Shown: piece after piece, positions 41,198 to 54,600 of the stretch
Layout of the letters: each line of letters starts with the position of its first letter
Numbering within the stretch: position 1 is the first letter of the stretch
Source of the DNA: Nectonema munidae
Lineage: Eukaryota > Nematomorpha > Nectonematoida > Nectonematidae
Assembly: GCA_030549495.1 (NCBI GenBank)
Contig: JAUIRK010000312.1
Span: 186,001-250,000, forward strand
Length of the DNA: 64,000 nt
Direction of reading: 5' to 3'
Made by a program: the position numbers and the translations under genes
The notes under the pieces: generated by a model
Seen by the model: the letters and a program-made list of their open reading frames with translations, nothing else
Database searches by the model: none
Told to the model about the DNA's origin: nothing

Positions 41198-42600
41198 AGT
41201 GGTTCACAAACTTTGTAAAAATTTTCTGCGTGGCGGTCTCTTTATCATTTTTTAAAACCTCGGCATCTCATTAAATAAATGAATCAACATATAAACTACT
41301 GTACTAAAAAAATTATCACAATTGTTTAAACAAAAATTTCTCAACAATCTAATCAATGTCAATGGGATGCATGTATCGGCTTGGTCTAACCAGTTTTGCT
41401 CTGTTTTGGCCAATGCAACTCTTATATTATTACTCACTTCCAATCTGTTTCGGGATTTGGCTTCAATGAAAAGTTACAAGTAAAACGCTTGCTCCCACTT
41501 ATAGGTAGTGGCAAATAGAATCAACTTTCAGAGCTATCCTTACACAATCAAGATAGGATTGTTCCATTTCAATCAAAAAATTGCTACAAGGTATTTCACG
41601 AAAAACATGAGGTTTTTCACCTCCTTAATCATTATTCAAATCAATAAACTTTTCTTCAATTAAGGCGTCTTCTGTGGTTAGATCATTAATGGATATTTAA
41701 ACGGATTTTTGATATATTGATATTTTTCAAATTTTTGTAGGTTAGGAAAATGAGAAATTTCTTTGTTAAGATATGCTGGATGGTGTTCAGATGTGAAAAT
41801 GGAGCTTGATGGAACACGGGGATCTCTTTTCCTTGCAGTACAAGGTTAATGGTATTAAAAGATTCAAATATGCTCACTAAAAATGATAGGAATATACGAA
41901 AACGGATATCAGAAAATTTTACTGCTTTGCTTTTCCGAAATTGCTAGACTCTTTTCCATATTATCACTTTCTAATGTGTGAATGCAACAGGAGATTTTCA
42001 AATTCGAAATATTTTTCCTTGTATAACTCTGAAAACAAACTAGAGTTTGTTATTAAATTTTTTTTTGTTTATAGAGTTAGACTTTATTTAAAACTTTTTT
42101 CAACTCACAAGGTAGAGTTTTGCATTGAAAATCGAATTTCGAATCAATAAAATACACGCGATTGTATGTCATCAGACATCTCTCCTATTAGCCTTGTAAC
42201 GATATCGTTTTGCAGGAAAACATGCTTCAGCTCTTCAAGTTATAAACTTCTTAACACAATCAATATGACATGTTTGCCACAAGGTAATATCAACTGTTCT
42301 CCTATGCTGTGAGACTTTTTTGGGCAACAGCTATTTTTTGAAACTTATAATTTGCAAACGCATTTTTATGTTGTCAAACATGGATTTATGCAATCGTTCA
42401 GTTTGAGGTTTTAAATAGTTAATAGTGCTGAAATGAAGTGCTTCTTTTTAAAGTGTCCTTTTAACTTGCTCGGCTTTAGAGAAGGGGATGTCAACACTTC
42501 AGAACACAAAACACACTGTGGTTTTTTCCTCTAGCAGACATTAATGCAGTAAAACATCACTTCAGGTTTGGGGAGTCATATTTCATTTTTTTGACACCAT
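41198..42600 (-). mobile_element. Decayed hAT (ZBED-type) element
   Basis: One end reads GTGGTTCACAAACTTTG, a usual hAT terminus. On the minus strand near 41,400-41,440 the frame EVSNNIRVALAKTEQNW matches the end of ZBED-type transposases, and near 42,430-42,560 a broken BED finger can be read (CSEVLTSPSLKPSKLKGHFK). Stops are many. The other end was not located. Confidence 0.5.
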
Positions 42601-43279
42601 TAAGAAAAATGCACATTTACATCTTTAAAATCAGGCTTGAAAAGAAATAAAAAAATAAATCAACTCAAATTTTTATTTTTTTAAATGTGACTTATTGACA
42701 AATATCGCAAATAACCCAATGTGTTAGGCAAAACGATCGAATGAGCACCGTGTCAACAAGATTGGGTATGATGCTCACACCGTTACATTGATCTGTCGTC
42801 GACGTAGAAGTGCCCGGTATCAAGCAGGAAAAATCCTTCACCAGACTGTTCAAGTCAGAAAAATGTTCATTAAAGCTACTAATGATTCTATCTAAGATAG
42901 TGAAATAAACGTTTCATGAAGTTTGTCACTGGCATTTTCGTCATGAAAACACTTCTTTTTTCTTTTCCGTTTTTCTGTTCTAAAGTCTGGTTCAACTTGA
43001 TAAATGCTTGGAGAGGTTTTTGGCGTCTGAGAATCGAATTTCATTCACTTTAACATGAAAAACAGTCTACACCTTTTATGTTGGTAATCTGAGATGAATG
43101 TAACCTAAAATCTCGTTTAAATATTCACAAAATGAAGGATGAAAAAGTTGATTTACAAAACATCTTGTTCTAAAAGTAGTAAGATTTGTAAGTAATAGCG
43201 TGGATGTGTAACTTGAAAGATGAACTTTTTGAAAGGTAGGAATTAATTGATGAATACCTTTGCGATCTTTGTAATTCAA
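42601..43279 (+). other. Sequence without recognised features
   Basis: Possible continuation of the decayed hAT element; no motif recognised. Confidence 0.35.
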
Positions 43280-44090
43280 ATGTCAGAGCATAGTAGAAGG
43301 CATAAAGTAGCATGGAGTGGATAAACTTGTAAAGGAAAAATGTGAAGTAATTTTGAAAGTTGAAAGGTAATATTGGTATGATGAAATTTAGGTTTGCTAA
43401 AAACTAAACTTAAAGTTTTTATTGTATATAAAAGTGTTTTCTTGTGTTTACATGTCCCCAGTTAATTATACTGTAAGTTAAAAGCTTCATACAGGATAAT
43501 ATTTACCCTAACATGTAAGATGTCTAGATTTCCTTAATATAGGTTGTCAACCATACTCATACTGGTTAAATGATCAATACGGTATTTCCTATTTAACTTG
43601 TTATTTATGATGAGGCCTAAAAATTTAAATTACCTACATCTTCTATGCCCATATTTGCAAATATGTCAAAACCACGTTTCAATTTTGTGAAATGCATAAT
43701 ACCCCTTGTCTGACTTTTATTTAAAAACAGATGGTTTACGGTCGTCTGAAGTGTCGTCTGCGAACAGGAGCGTATCAATATTTGTATTAGTGGTAAAAAT
43801 TTGATTGATGAATATTGAGAATTATATAGGAGCAAATATTGATTCTTGAAGTACATCTGAAGAAACTTCAGATTCATACGATTCGAAGTTCTACCAGAAA
43901 AATAATGGAAGAAAAATCTCAATGTCTCTAGCCCAAACACGTAAGATTCAAGCGTTTCACGGATTAAATTTTGAGCTACAGTACAGAGTCAAATGCGCGA
44001 TTTAAATAAAGAGATACTTATAAAATATCTTTTTCATTTTCGAGAATTTGGAGATGTAAAATGAATGCTATTCTTTTGGCTTAGACAAAT
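43280..44090 (-). mobile_element. LINE reverse transcriptase fragment
   Basis: On the minus strand the catalytic box reads DTLLFADDTSDD (43,750-43,764 for FADDT), followed by FLGLIINNKLNRKYRIDH near 43,560-43,620, the usual block after the YADD box, and SIINWGHVNTRK further on. Upstream an RT thumb-like GLETLRFFFHYFSGRTSNRM lies near 43,900. Frames are broken; likely the same broad LINE group as at 34.3 kb. Confidence 0.7.
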
Positions 44091-44726
44091 AGGTTATAGA
44101 CAGTAATTTGAAAATCTGTTTGAAGAGAATGTAAGAAAGACGCAAAACTTCAAATGCAAATCAATAAAATAGCATTTAAATAAATTGTCTTGAAGAAAAT
44201 AGATCAAACATTTTGCTTGGCAACATAAAAGCACACGCATGTAAGATTCAGGACACTTAGGAACTGATAATGTCTAAACTTTTCAAGTCAAAGTCACATA
44301 AGTATAAATAGGTGGAGTCATGAGTGTTAAAAAAGTATACACAAATGGAGTACCAGTCGCAAAGATGACAGATGTCGGATTCGAAAAATTGTAAATACGC
44401 GTGGAGTCGTAGTGGGCGAGTGAGTCGCTAAATATTTTCTGACTATACAACCCTCGTCATAAGGCATATAATTCATCCAGTTTTATACAATTTAAGTTTT
44501 TGTTGATGAGAGGGGGGGTGGCTAAAATGCCATCTCTCATTACAGATAGGAAAGCTCTGAGATCTGATAAAAATTCGTTTCTAGGAAGAGGTTTTTTCGA
44601 ACACAAACTAATTTCTGATGAAAGTAGAGCTAACAATGAAGCATTATCATACAACGAATATCGAAAGTATATCGATTCTTCGAAAGTATTCGAAAGAATA
44701 TCGAATACTGGCAGCCGATTACGAAC
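44091..44726 (+). other. Stretch open on both strands, unassigned
   Basis: Both strands are open over 44,460-44,790 (96 and 99 codons). The plus frame reads NEALSYNEYRKYIDSSKVF. I recognise no family, cannot choose a strand and do not call a gene. Confidence 0.3.
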
Positions 44727-44976
44727 TAGTAGCAAAAACAATGGAGGTCCTATCAAAATACCTAATTTACCGCTAGGAGAAATATTTTGACTGTATTAAA
44801 CACGAAAATTTGTGTGAAGAATCCTGCATGTAGAATTTAGTTTGACGTTTATATATCTGGCATTTATTGGCGGGTTTGATTGATTTTATCACACGTTAGC
44901 GTAATTTTGTCATGAGCTGTCATATTTAAATCATTTTATTGACTGGTTTGATTGATTTTTATAAAAAAAATGAACA
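44727..44976 (+). repeat. Direct repeat, copy 1 (NOP9 intron region)
   Basis: About 250 bp, including GCTAGGAGAAATATTTTGAC, GAATCCTGCATGTAGAATTT and TTTAAATCATTTTATTGACT, recurs at 50,310-50,575 in the same orientation with scattered differences. Class unknown. Confidence 0.75.
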
Positions 44977-45451
44977 TCACATTCACCACTATTCAACGTA
45001 TTTGACATATATATTATATATCACACTAAAAATATATATGTAAAAAATCTTATCTATTACAAATATTGGGAGGGGGGGAGGACTTGAACGAACAAATATT
45101 GCCCAACACTAATAGGGCTAACCGTTCGAGGACCAAAATTTTGGAGTCAATTGCCTGCCTTCATTTTGAATCGAATTTTATTCCGAATGATTTTCGTTCC
45201 TTAGGACACTAGTATTGCCATTTTTTTAAAGGATTAAGAAGATTTTTCTATTTTCGTTTTTTAGAAAAATTTCTATAGATTAGTTTTGATAAATAAATTA
45301 AAAAAAAATTTTTAATTGAAAGATGCAATTACTGAAAAAAAACTTACCTTCTTAAAATGTTTTAGCTGTGTTCTTTCCTTTAAAATCTCTATATTTCAAA
45401 TATCTGTTTTAATTTTTTTTAACTTTCAATTTGATATATCATTTTATTTAG
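44977..45451 (+). other. Sequence upstream of the first sure NOP9 exon
   Basis: T-rich stretch ahead of the acceptor at 45451. A plus-strand frame is open through it but has intron-like composition. Confidence 0.4.
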
Positions 45452-45699
45452 ATGTGATTATTGAAAAGATGCTGTGTGAGTTATCATGTGACGTCTCTCA
45501 TTGTTTGAAAAATGTCAACGTCTCTGAAATTATCGAAAAACTAATACCGCACTCATTTTCTTCATCCAACATCATTTACTTATGGCGCATTTTTTGCAAT
45601 CATTTCAAACCATTACTCTTCAATGAAGTTAATTCCTTCTTACTCCAAACTTTGATCTCTCACACGTTTGAAGCTCTGTATTCCTGTGAAAATGAAGAG
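45452..45699 (+). CDS. NOP9: NOP9-like exon
   Basis: The acceptor TTTTATTTAG and donor GTACAC frame it. The first two bases complete a split codon. It encodes VIIEKMLCELSCDVSHC, then IIEKLIPHS and LLQTLISHTFEALYS, and ends in GAAGAG, phase 0. Confidence 0.78.
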
Positions 45700-48600
45700 G
45701 TACACTCAATATGAATTAAATTATTTAAATGGACAGTAATAAATTTATTATCAAATTATATTTTATATTTTATTAAAGATAGCTGATATTACCAGTCCGT
45801 TATCTGTTTTATAAATCTATGCGCTTTCTCGAAAAGCGGGAAAGTGTTCACTTCTAATCGATCAAATTTGACCAGGGAGTGAAATTTGAAGATCAACTCC
45901 TCACACTTGGTCGGTTTTGAATTTCAGTAGAAATATTAAAGACATAGAAATGTACTTTGACCTAGTCCATATGAAAGAATTGTGCTATCTTTTCATTTTC
46001 AGTAATGTTTTAATTCCAATGTAATGAATTCTGTTATAAATTTGCTTTATGACTGTAAAAAAAGTTGTTCATACCTTTGAAACTTGAATTCAAGTTTGTT
46101 AAATAAAGAAATAAATAAAGAAAGAATGGATATTTACAATTTTTTGAGTTGTAATAAAAAACGCGTATGCTTATAAATATTTTCAAATTTTTATCTTTTT
46201 TAAGTAAATTGGAATATGATCATCCCTTTATTTTGGTTGTTGAAATTTAATTCATTTTCTAAAAAGCGTGAGGATGTTTTCCTTCGAAATGAAATTTTTT
46301 GGGCATCATCATCAACAAGACATACGCACTACAGAAAATAAATGCGTTATTCATTCAAGCTTTAGTTAATCACCGTGATGACGTGTTTTCAATCAACCCA
46401 ATGACTTTTACGCAAGAGAACAATATAATATACGTTTTAAAGAAGGAATACAAAATGCTTTGGTATGAAATTGAACAATTATATAAAAGTATTTCCTATT
46501 TCTTTATACTCATTGTGATGAAACAATATCGGATAATTACTTCTCTCCCGATATGATTCATTTTTTAGCTAAATGAATTTTCTTTGCGGCATTTTTTAAG
46601 AAACTTGATTTTGAATAAAACATGAAAAGCTTTTCAAACACACATGTGTAGAAATTAGAGTGATTATAGTAGGAACGAATGTGATTATTTTTTTAGTTAA
46701 CGTGATGAACATTTCGATGATTTCTATCCTTTTCAAAAATACAATCATTTTTGCGCCAATCTTTCTCCATTGTTATTTTACATCGAATCATACAACGAGC
46801 AAATTTTATTTTAAAAAGTATCCAATTGAATACACAGGAAAAGCTACTTGTATGTTAAACATATGCAATTGTTTAACCTTCGCAAGACGGTCCATTTTAT
46901 ACCATACACGAAGGACGGATATATGCCGTAAAACTCCCATACATCAAAAAAAGATTGTTTATGCCATATATTGCATTTCCTGCATAAATTTTATGTAAAA
47001 TCACAAAAAATAGCATTTTAAAGCACAAAAACTAGTAAATGAAAAAATTTATTCATGTGTGCGTAATAAAAAGTTAACGCCATCTGCATTACTGAAATAT
47101 TTTTTGCAATATCTTATATACAGTTGTGTTAGACATAGAAACAAAACAAATTTTATTTCATGAAAGGATGAATGATAATGCTGTATGTGTACGGTTTATT
47201 AGGCATTATATTATACTGATTACGTTAACAAATGAGAAGAATTTACGAGAAGGATAATGATCGATATATGTGCTGGTTTATCATGAGATGGCGTTTTCAA
47301 CCTTGATATAATGTAGGATAGCTTTATCTTCATGAGTAATTTTCGAATCCGAGCACATTGAAGGTAGAGTATAAACAAAATTAAAGCTGTGTTGTGTGAT
47401 GTCACACAGAATTTTTTTCAAATATGTCATCACTAATCATTTGTGTATAAAATACACTTTGCACTCAAAACGAAAACTTTTATTCTATTTTCTCAGTTTT
47501 CTAATTTTACACTGTATGATTGTGTACGGTATATTAGGCATTTTATTCTACAGATTACGTTGAGAAATGAGAAAAATTTACAAGAAGGATAATGATCAAT
47601 ATATGTGCTGGTTTATCATGAGATGTCGTTTTTAACCTTGATATAATGTAGGATAATCTTCATGATTAATTTTTGTATCCGAGCATATTGAAGGTAGAAT
47701 ATAAACAAAATTAAAGCTGTGTTGTGTGATGTCACACAGAGAATTTTTTCAAATATGTCATCACTAATCATTTGTGTATAAAATACATTTTGCACTCAAA
47801 TCAAAAACTTTCATTTTATTTTCTCAGTTTTCTAATCTGTGTGATTATTATCTCCGTCATGCAGTCGTCTTCAAGTGTTTCTTCTTATAACACTATAACT
47901 TCTTCTTCTGAAAGTTTTACTTCGTCTTCATCTGAGGAGTCAGATATTTCTGAAACGGTTTCAGATTTCTTACTTGCTCCAGACGGTACACGTTATCAAT
48001 GGGATCCTTTTTCTACGAATGTTGGAAGACCTGGAACTTTTAATATTAGAGATACTGTCGCCGAACCATATGGTCCTAAAGGAGATGCTAAATCTTTAGT
48101 TGATCCTTTGAAAATTTTTCAACTTTTTTTACTGTTGAAACAATATCCCATATTTATCGCTGTACCAAATTAAAGATGGATGAGGCATATGCGTGAGTCA
48201 AATTTAATTTTAAATAGTTTTAGTCACAGTTGACATCAATGTAACTATTTTGCTTATTAAAACTTTTGTGCAAATAGATGCTACTTTTTTGTTCATCTAA
48301 TCGGTTGACGTCAACTATGAAAAAATTTATTTTAAACACAATTTATTTTAAATTTTTTAATTTCTTTTAAAACTTTAGTCTAAATTCTCGGGCTATATTT
48401 TTCAATTTTTTGCTTAGTACACTACTTGGACATTCAAAAAACTTTTTATTGCTTATGTATTTTGGTAGAAACATTTAAATAAATTATCTTTATTTGTAAT
48501 ACCAAAATATAAAAGCTATTATACTTTATTTTTATGATGAAAAGATGACTCTCCGAGAAAAGTATTTATTTAAAAATATTGTTCGTAATTTTATTATCTT

Positions 48601-51600
48601 TTTTGTGTTTTAGAAATATGCCTGAAACTTTCCAAAAGACTAAATTTTGTTTTGAAAAGTTCAGTATTGCTGACATACTATCTTATTTTGCATGTTTACT
48701 ACACATTGGACAGGCAAAAAATCAAAAATTAGATGTAAAATACCTCTTTTCTCAAAAGCATGGAGAGCCATTTTTAAAAGCTTCTATAAATCGAGATATG
48801 TTTTTTCTTATCCATCGTTTTATACGCTTTGACAAAAAAAGTGAAAGAAATCAGGAAGATAAATTGGGAGCAATAAGAGAATTACACGACCATTTTTATA
48901 AAATATTCAGCAGGTACTATACTCCGCAAGATTGCGTAACTGTTGATGAACAGTTGATAAAATTTAGAGGAAGAACGGCTTTACGAATCTATGATCGATC
49001 CAAGCCAGGACGCTATGGCATAAAATGCTACCACTGCAATGACGCAAGAACTTATTATGTGCTCAAACCCGAAATTTATGTCCCTGGTCTCCTAGATAAA
49101 ACTTATTTTTCTTCTGAAGAAATTGTAAAAAGACTTGTGGCAAGTTGTGAGTTGCCAAAAGGTTGCGGCATATTCATGGACAGGTTCTTTACCTCTCATG
49201 AACTTTGCAAATGGGCACGAGAACAAAACCTCACAGTCTGTGGCACTGCAAGAGCTAATCGCCGCTTTATACCTTACCTTTTCAGACCAGATCATCTAAA
49301 AAGTCTCGCCTTACAAGATTGTGAGAGTACATTCCTTTACACAGAATTTGCATCCTTGACTGCTTACATTCCTCACAAGCATTCACAAAGAGACTTCAAA
49401 GTAGTTTATATAATGTCGTCTCAACATTTGGGAAGCATCAACTTGTTAGGTCCAAGACGTAAACCGGAGACTGTTGTCGATTACAATAAATTTAAATCGG
49501 GCGTTGATACTTGTAATCGAATGCTAAGAGACTTTACTTCTTACAAAGCTTCAAGGAGATGGCCTTTTCTTTTGTTTTGTAATTATTTAGACATATCAGC
49601 TTATAACAGTTGGGTCATCATCAAGAGCAACGCTCCAGAAAAATTTCCATCGGTACAAAAAGGTGGGAGAAAGTACTTCATAAGAGATCTGTGTCTAAGA
49701 CTTAGTCACCTTTCAATGATGAACAGATGTAATGATCCTCTCACCCACAGAATCACAAAGGAACTTATTTCATTTTACGGGATCCAACAAGATATACCTG
49801 AGATTGCTTCCTCTTCTCGTGGATATTGCTTTGTTTCTACTTGTAGACCAAAAAAGAGAGGAACAAGAAAGTGCGCAACATGCAAAAGGCCTATATGTAA
49901 AGCACACACAAAGTACATTTGTCAAAGTTGTGGAATTTAATTTTGCTCTTTTTTTATGCTAACTAATCAAAATTAAATATTTTTAAGTTTTTTGCTCAAT
50001 TAATTTTTATTATTGCTTTTTATTCATGAATAAAGTTCATAATGTGAAAAGAAATTTAGTTACTTTCTTTAGATGGCGTTAAAGATCTACAGAAGAAAAA
50101 AATATACAGTTATTCACTATCAGTTTTTATTTTTGAAAAATTTGTTGTTTTTTGAAAATTTACATTATAATTTTAACATAGGTTTTATATAAGATAGTCG
50201 ACGTAAATTTAGTTTGAAAATTACCATTGACGTAAAACTCCCGTTCCGTCTTGCGAAGGTTAAAGGTGTAAACGCAATTTTATTCCCGATCTGGGTTAAT
50301 AGCTGTCATGGTAGCGAAAACAATGTATGTCTTATGAAAATACTTAATTTACGGCTAGGAGAAATATTTTGACTGTATTAAACACTAAAATTTGTTAAAT
50401 GTAATTTATTTGCAAAGAATCCTGCATGTAGAATTTAGTTTGGCGTTTATATATCTGACATTGATTGGCAGTTTTGATTGAATTGTTGACACCTTTGCGT
50501 AATTTTGACATGAGCTCACATATTTAAATCATTTTATTGACTGGCTTGATTGATTTTTATAAAAAAAATGATCATTGTCATATATAAGTATTTGCATGAT
50601 TACTCTCTTTTAAGTTGTTGAACATTCTCCAAAAGTTTATGACTGTGGTGAAGAAAGAAATCATTAATTTAGTGTATAACAAAAAGTCATCTCATATTGT
50701 CACGAATTTTATTCAACTTTTGTCCTGCGTATCCTTGCCCCCAGCCTTGCTTCATTCCAATTCCATAAAGCAGCAGCCAAACAGCCCAAGTTCCTTGATC
50801 AATCGAGGACAAATGCAAGAAAATGGCGATTTTATTGATTCCAAAATTCTTTTCGATGAATTATCCAAAGCCATCCTTGCCCAAAATGATATTGCAGGTA
50901 TGTATAAAATTTTTTCTTCCATCAACCATTTTCCCTTTGAAACATATTTATATATTACTGTTTCAGAAATGCTATTTGATCCAGTAGCAAATATTGTGTT
51001 GCAAGCTGTTGTATATTCCTGCGCTAAAATAAATTATAGCCTATTATTAGAAATACTTCTCTCAATAAAGTTAGTTTTTCTTTTTATCATCATTTATTCG
51101 TTGAGTTACCCCCCTTCCCACATACAAATGTTTCATACAAGCATTAATCAATGTCAACAATTAAGAGAGAAATAGAAACCAAAAATGTTTCATATATCCT
51201 ACACTATACAATGTCCTAAGCTGTGTTTTAAAAGAAAAAGGAGATTTATTACTACTATAAAGTAAAAAAAGCATAGCACATTTGGTATGTTTGTCTATCT
51301 TATCGACCACTTTGCTGACTTCTGTTAAAGCTACACTTCTTGCTTCTCCTACTACTTATAAATTAGGATCTTGCGTCGGATAAGTCGACATTCAGTTGTG
51401 TCAAAAATTTTCCTCATCCCAACCCCAACCCCAACACACTGTTTCATACGGTAAAATATACGCTTGACTCAAAGTCACATGATTTTAATATTAGCTTTGA
51501 TGCATAATAGTATTGGCTGTTATTATTTCTTTTGTCTTGGAGTGTCAATTTTCTTTGCTCACGTAAGAAACTGGATTTTTGAAGCTAAAACTATTTGTAA

Positions 51601-54600
51601 TCTATTTTTTGTATGTTAAAATTTAAATATAACATTGTTCATGTAAAAAAATTTTTATAAAAAAAATTCCCTACACTTTATAATATTTGCCAAAACTTTG
51701 TTCATTTTTTTTTCTTAATGATTCTGAATTATTAGGTAAAGGTACCGTGGGATGTTTTCATTGAGAAGTCACAATTGCGCCGCTTGCATCGAACTATGAG
51801 GAAAGGAGGCTTGATGCGGGATCGAACCCAAGAACTTGAGTTATTGAAACTCAGTATCTAACCCAGCGTTTCTCAACCTTTTTACCTTCGCGGAACCCCT
51901 GGAATACGATAAATCTTTCAAGGAACTATACGCAAAAATATTTTCGTAAATTTTTTACACAGTAAAAGAAATGTAATTATATTAAAGACAAAAAAGGATT
52001 CTCAATTAATCTAATTGCTTAAATTTTGTCATTCTTAAAATATAAGATAATTAAAACGTAAACTTTGGTGAAAAAAAGTTTGAGAAAACTTCTCTATCAT
52101 ATTTATTAGTAGTGCTAGATAAGATTCCTACTACTTTAACGTTTTCATTAAAAGCATCTAAACTTAGACGTAAAAAATACCTTACTATTTCTCGCGGAAT
52201 CCTCAGGGCGTTTTTGCGTAACATCGGTGAAGGGAACGCTGATATATAATAATAATAATTCAATTAAAAAACTTTCATTTTTTTAAATAAAAGATTAATT
52301 AAACATGGTTTTGAAATGATACTGACTAATAAAGTAAACAATTATTTAATTAAATAGAACAGTAAACCAACTATCTAATCAAACTAGTTAAGAAACCGAC
52401 AAAGTAATTTTATTTGTTCTAAATATATTGACTAATTAAATCCCCAATTAACCAGCTAAGCAGTTTTTTCCATTTTAAACAAGGCCACGATGTTCTTTTT
52501 TTTTTATAAAAAATAATAATCTTTACATAATTCAAAAAGAAATTTAAAATCATCTCTCCAACCTAGGTTTTCTTTAATTGGAAAGTTCTTTTGTCCTAAA
52601 TAGATTTTTTGTAATTCTTCATAATTTTCTAAAATTTCTTTAATAAAACTATAATGAAGATTTGGTGATTCAGATTTTTGTTTATATAAAAAATCGAGAA
52701 AATGGCGCAAAATAATGTGATGTTGGCAGCCAATAAATTGAGGTTTCTCAATATGTCTTTTTTTAAATTGTTGATAAAGTTTAGCAATCACACCATTTTT
52801 TCTGCCTGTGTTTACTGCAGTAGTATCGGTAATAATCATAACAATACACTTCCACGCGTTATATTCATCAAGTAGATCTTTCAAAGCAGAAAATATATCC
52901 TGAACAGATCTTGTTTTACAAAACAGAATGCCAACGTAAAGATTTCTTTGTGGATTGCTCAAACAAACAACTTGGTATTCTTGATTTTGGATTTTCTTTC
53001 CATCAAAATGCAAACAAAATTTTTCTTTATTTATGTAATAACAAAGCTTCTCTTTAATTTTGTATGAAGTTTTTATTAATTGACGCCATATACCTGTCTG
53101 AGATGGCGTAGGAACGTGACAACTTTGGTCAAATAGATTCTTTAAAACAGTAGCTGTTTTTCTTGTGTTATAAATTTACTTCTGAGCACAATTTGACAGC
53201 ATTCTTAGTTTTTTGATATGTTTTTGGAAAAGCAAATTTCACATCAAAATCTGAATCCCCATCTGATTCTTCTTCGCTTGAAATATCAAATTTCTCAACT
53301 TGAAATTCGGATGTCGAAGAAATATTTTTTATCCACTTAGAAGGATGAATTTTAGACCAGTTTAAAAAAACGTTTTTATTTTTGTATTGAAATGCCAAAA
53401 CCGACGTTAGACTTTTTTCATATTCTTCATTATATCTTTTTTTAATATTTTTCAGAGTTCACTATTAATTTATTAATTTTAGAAACAATTTGTTGTTTAA
53501 ATTAAATTTTTGCTAAAGATACAATAACTCTTCCGATATTTCTTTACTCTGATAGATTTCATTTTCATTTGATCGAAAAGTCCTAAAAATGTACGGAAAA
53601 TGTTTCTATTTAGAGGAAGCTTACACACATCAACAAATTAATCTTCTTATTTAATTTCAGGAATATTTAAACGTCGCTGTGCTTTTTTTGAAGAAAATTT
53701 ATTTTTAAAGTCAAGTAATAATCTGCATAAATAGTACATAAACAAAAAAAATAAAAAATAATTTTTTATTTAATACAAAAACAAAAAATTATTTATGAAA
53801 CGGGTTTTTTTAATTAAAATAATTAATTTTAAGTTTGAGTTTATAAACTTATAAAAAGTTTAAGAATTGTAAGATGTTCAAATTCCAATCTGAAGGCGTA
53901 GCTTGGATTTTTACCTTGAGCACTCCCACCAATACTCAAGTTAGTAAAGATCTTTTTCTTTCGATGTGAACCAATTAAAAAAATGATGGAGTTTTTTTAT
54001 TAAAATTTTTATTAGTAAATTTTAAAAAGCATGTTAAGCGCGTAATGTTTTTGCAAAACTAAATAAAATGTTTGATGAAAAATAAATTAGTAACTAAAAT
54101 ATCATCCAAAAAACATCAGGACTTTATTTTTATTTTTAAAAAATTGAAAAGTGATAACCTTAGTGTGAATGCATACCCTAAAAATCCGAATATAGAGGAA
54201 GTTGAGCAAGAGATTGAGTGGATTTGAGCTAAATAGAATTTCATTTTTTATGCCAAACATCGAGCATTTATAAGGTTTTCTTTTCAGCAAAATACATCTA
54301 CGGAATCTTTGATATGACAGATGACCTTAATAACCCATTTTGTAACAAGCAAAGCAGACAACTTTTATAAATTCGTTTTTAATTCCATTGAAAGTAAGAG
54401 TTCGTCTGTGTTCCCTTTGGGAATCTCCGTCTTAAATGGCTTTTAATACATTTTTAAATGCCCTCCAAAGAAATTATTTAGCAGATTGCCAACCACAGAT
54501 TTATGAAGCTAACAGGGAGACTTCACCCTTGTCCGGTTTCTTTAAAATGTTATTCCATGAATTCACTTTTTTGTTTCTGAAAGTAAAACTTTGAAAAAAT

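Larger units (their letters stand above)
46873..50263 (+). mobile_element. piggyBac transposon (copy 2), complete ends, TTAA target
   Basis: The left end TTAACCTTCGCAAGACGG and the right end, inverted, are identical over these 18 bases (TTAA at 46873-46876 and 50260-50263, arms 46877-46890 and 50246-50259). A second pair, TAAAACTCCC, lies 38-50 bp inside each end in the same reading direction. CCTT termini and a TTAA target are diagnostic of piggyBac. It lies in the first NOP9 intron in the gene's orientation. About 3.4 kb long and nearly intact. Confidence 0.95.

Noticed and set aside
44457-44790. Overlapping open frames of about 97-99 codons on both strands
   Set aside because: No family motif on either strand and no splice phase that fits NOP9. 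Part of it belongs to a repeated sequence.
45070-45130. tRNA-like sequence near CTTGAACGAACAAATATTGC
   Set aside because: Neither an A box nor a paired acceptor stem could be found on either strand.
51856-52249. 8-bp duplication for the hAT MITE at 51,864
   Set aside because: ATCTAACC and ATATATAA agree at four positions only, so the duplication is not supported.
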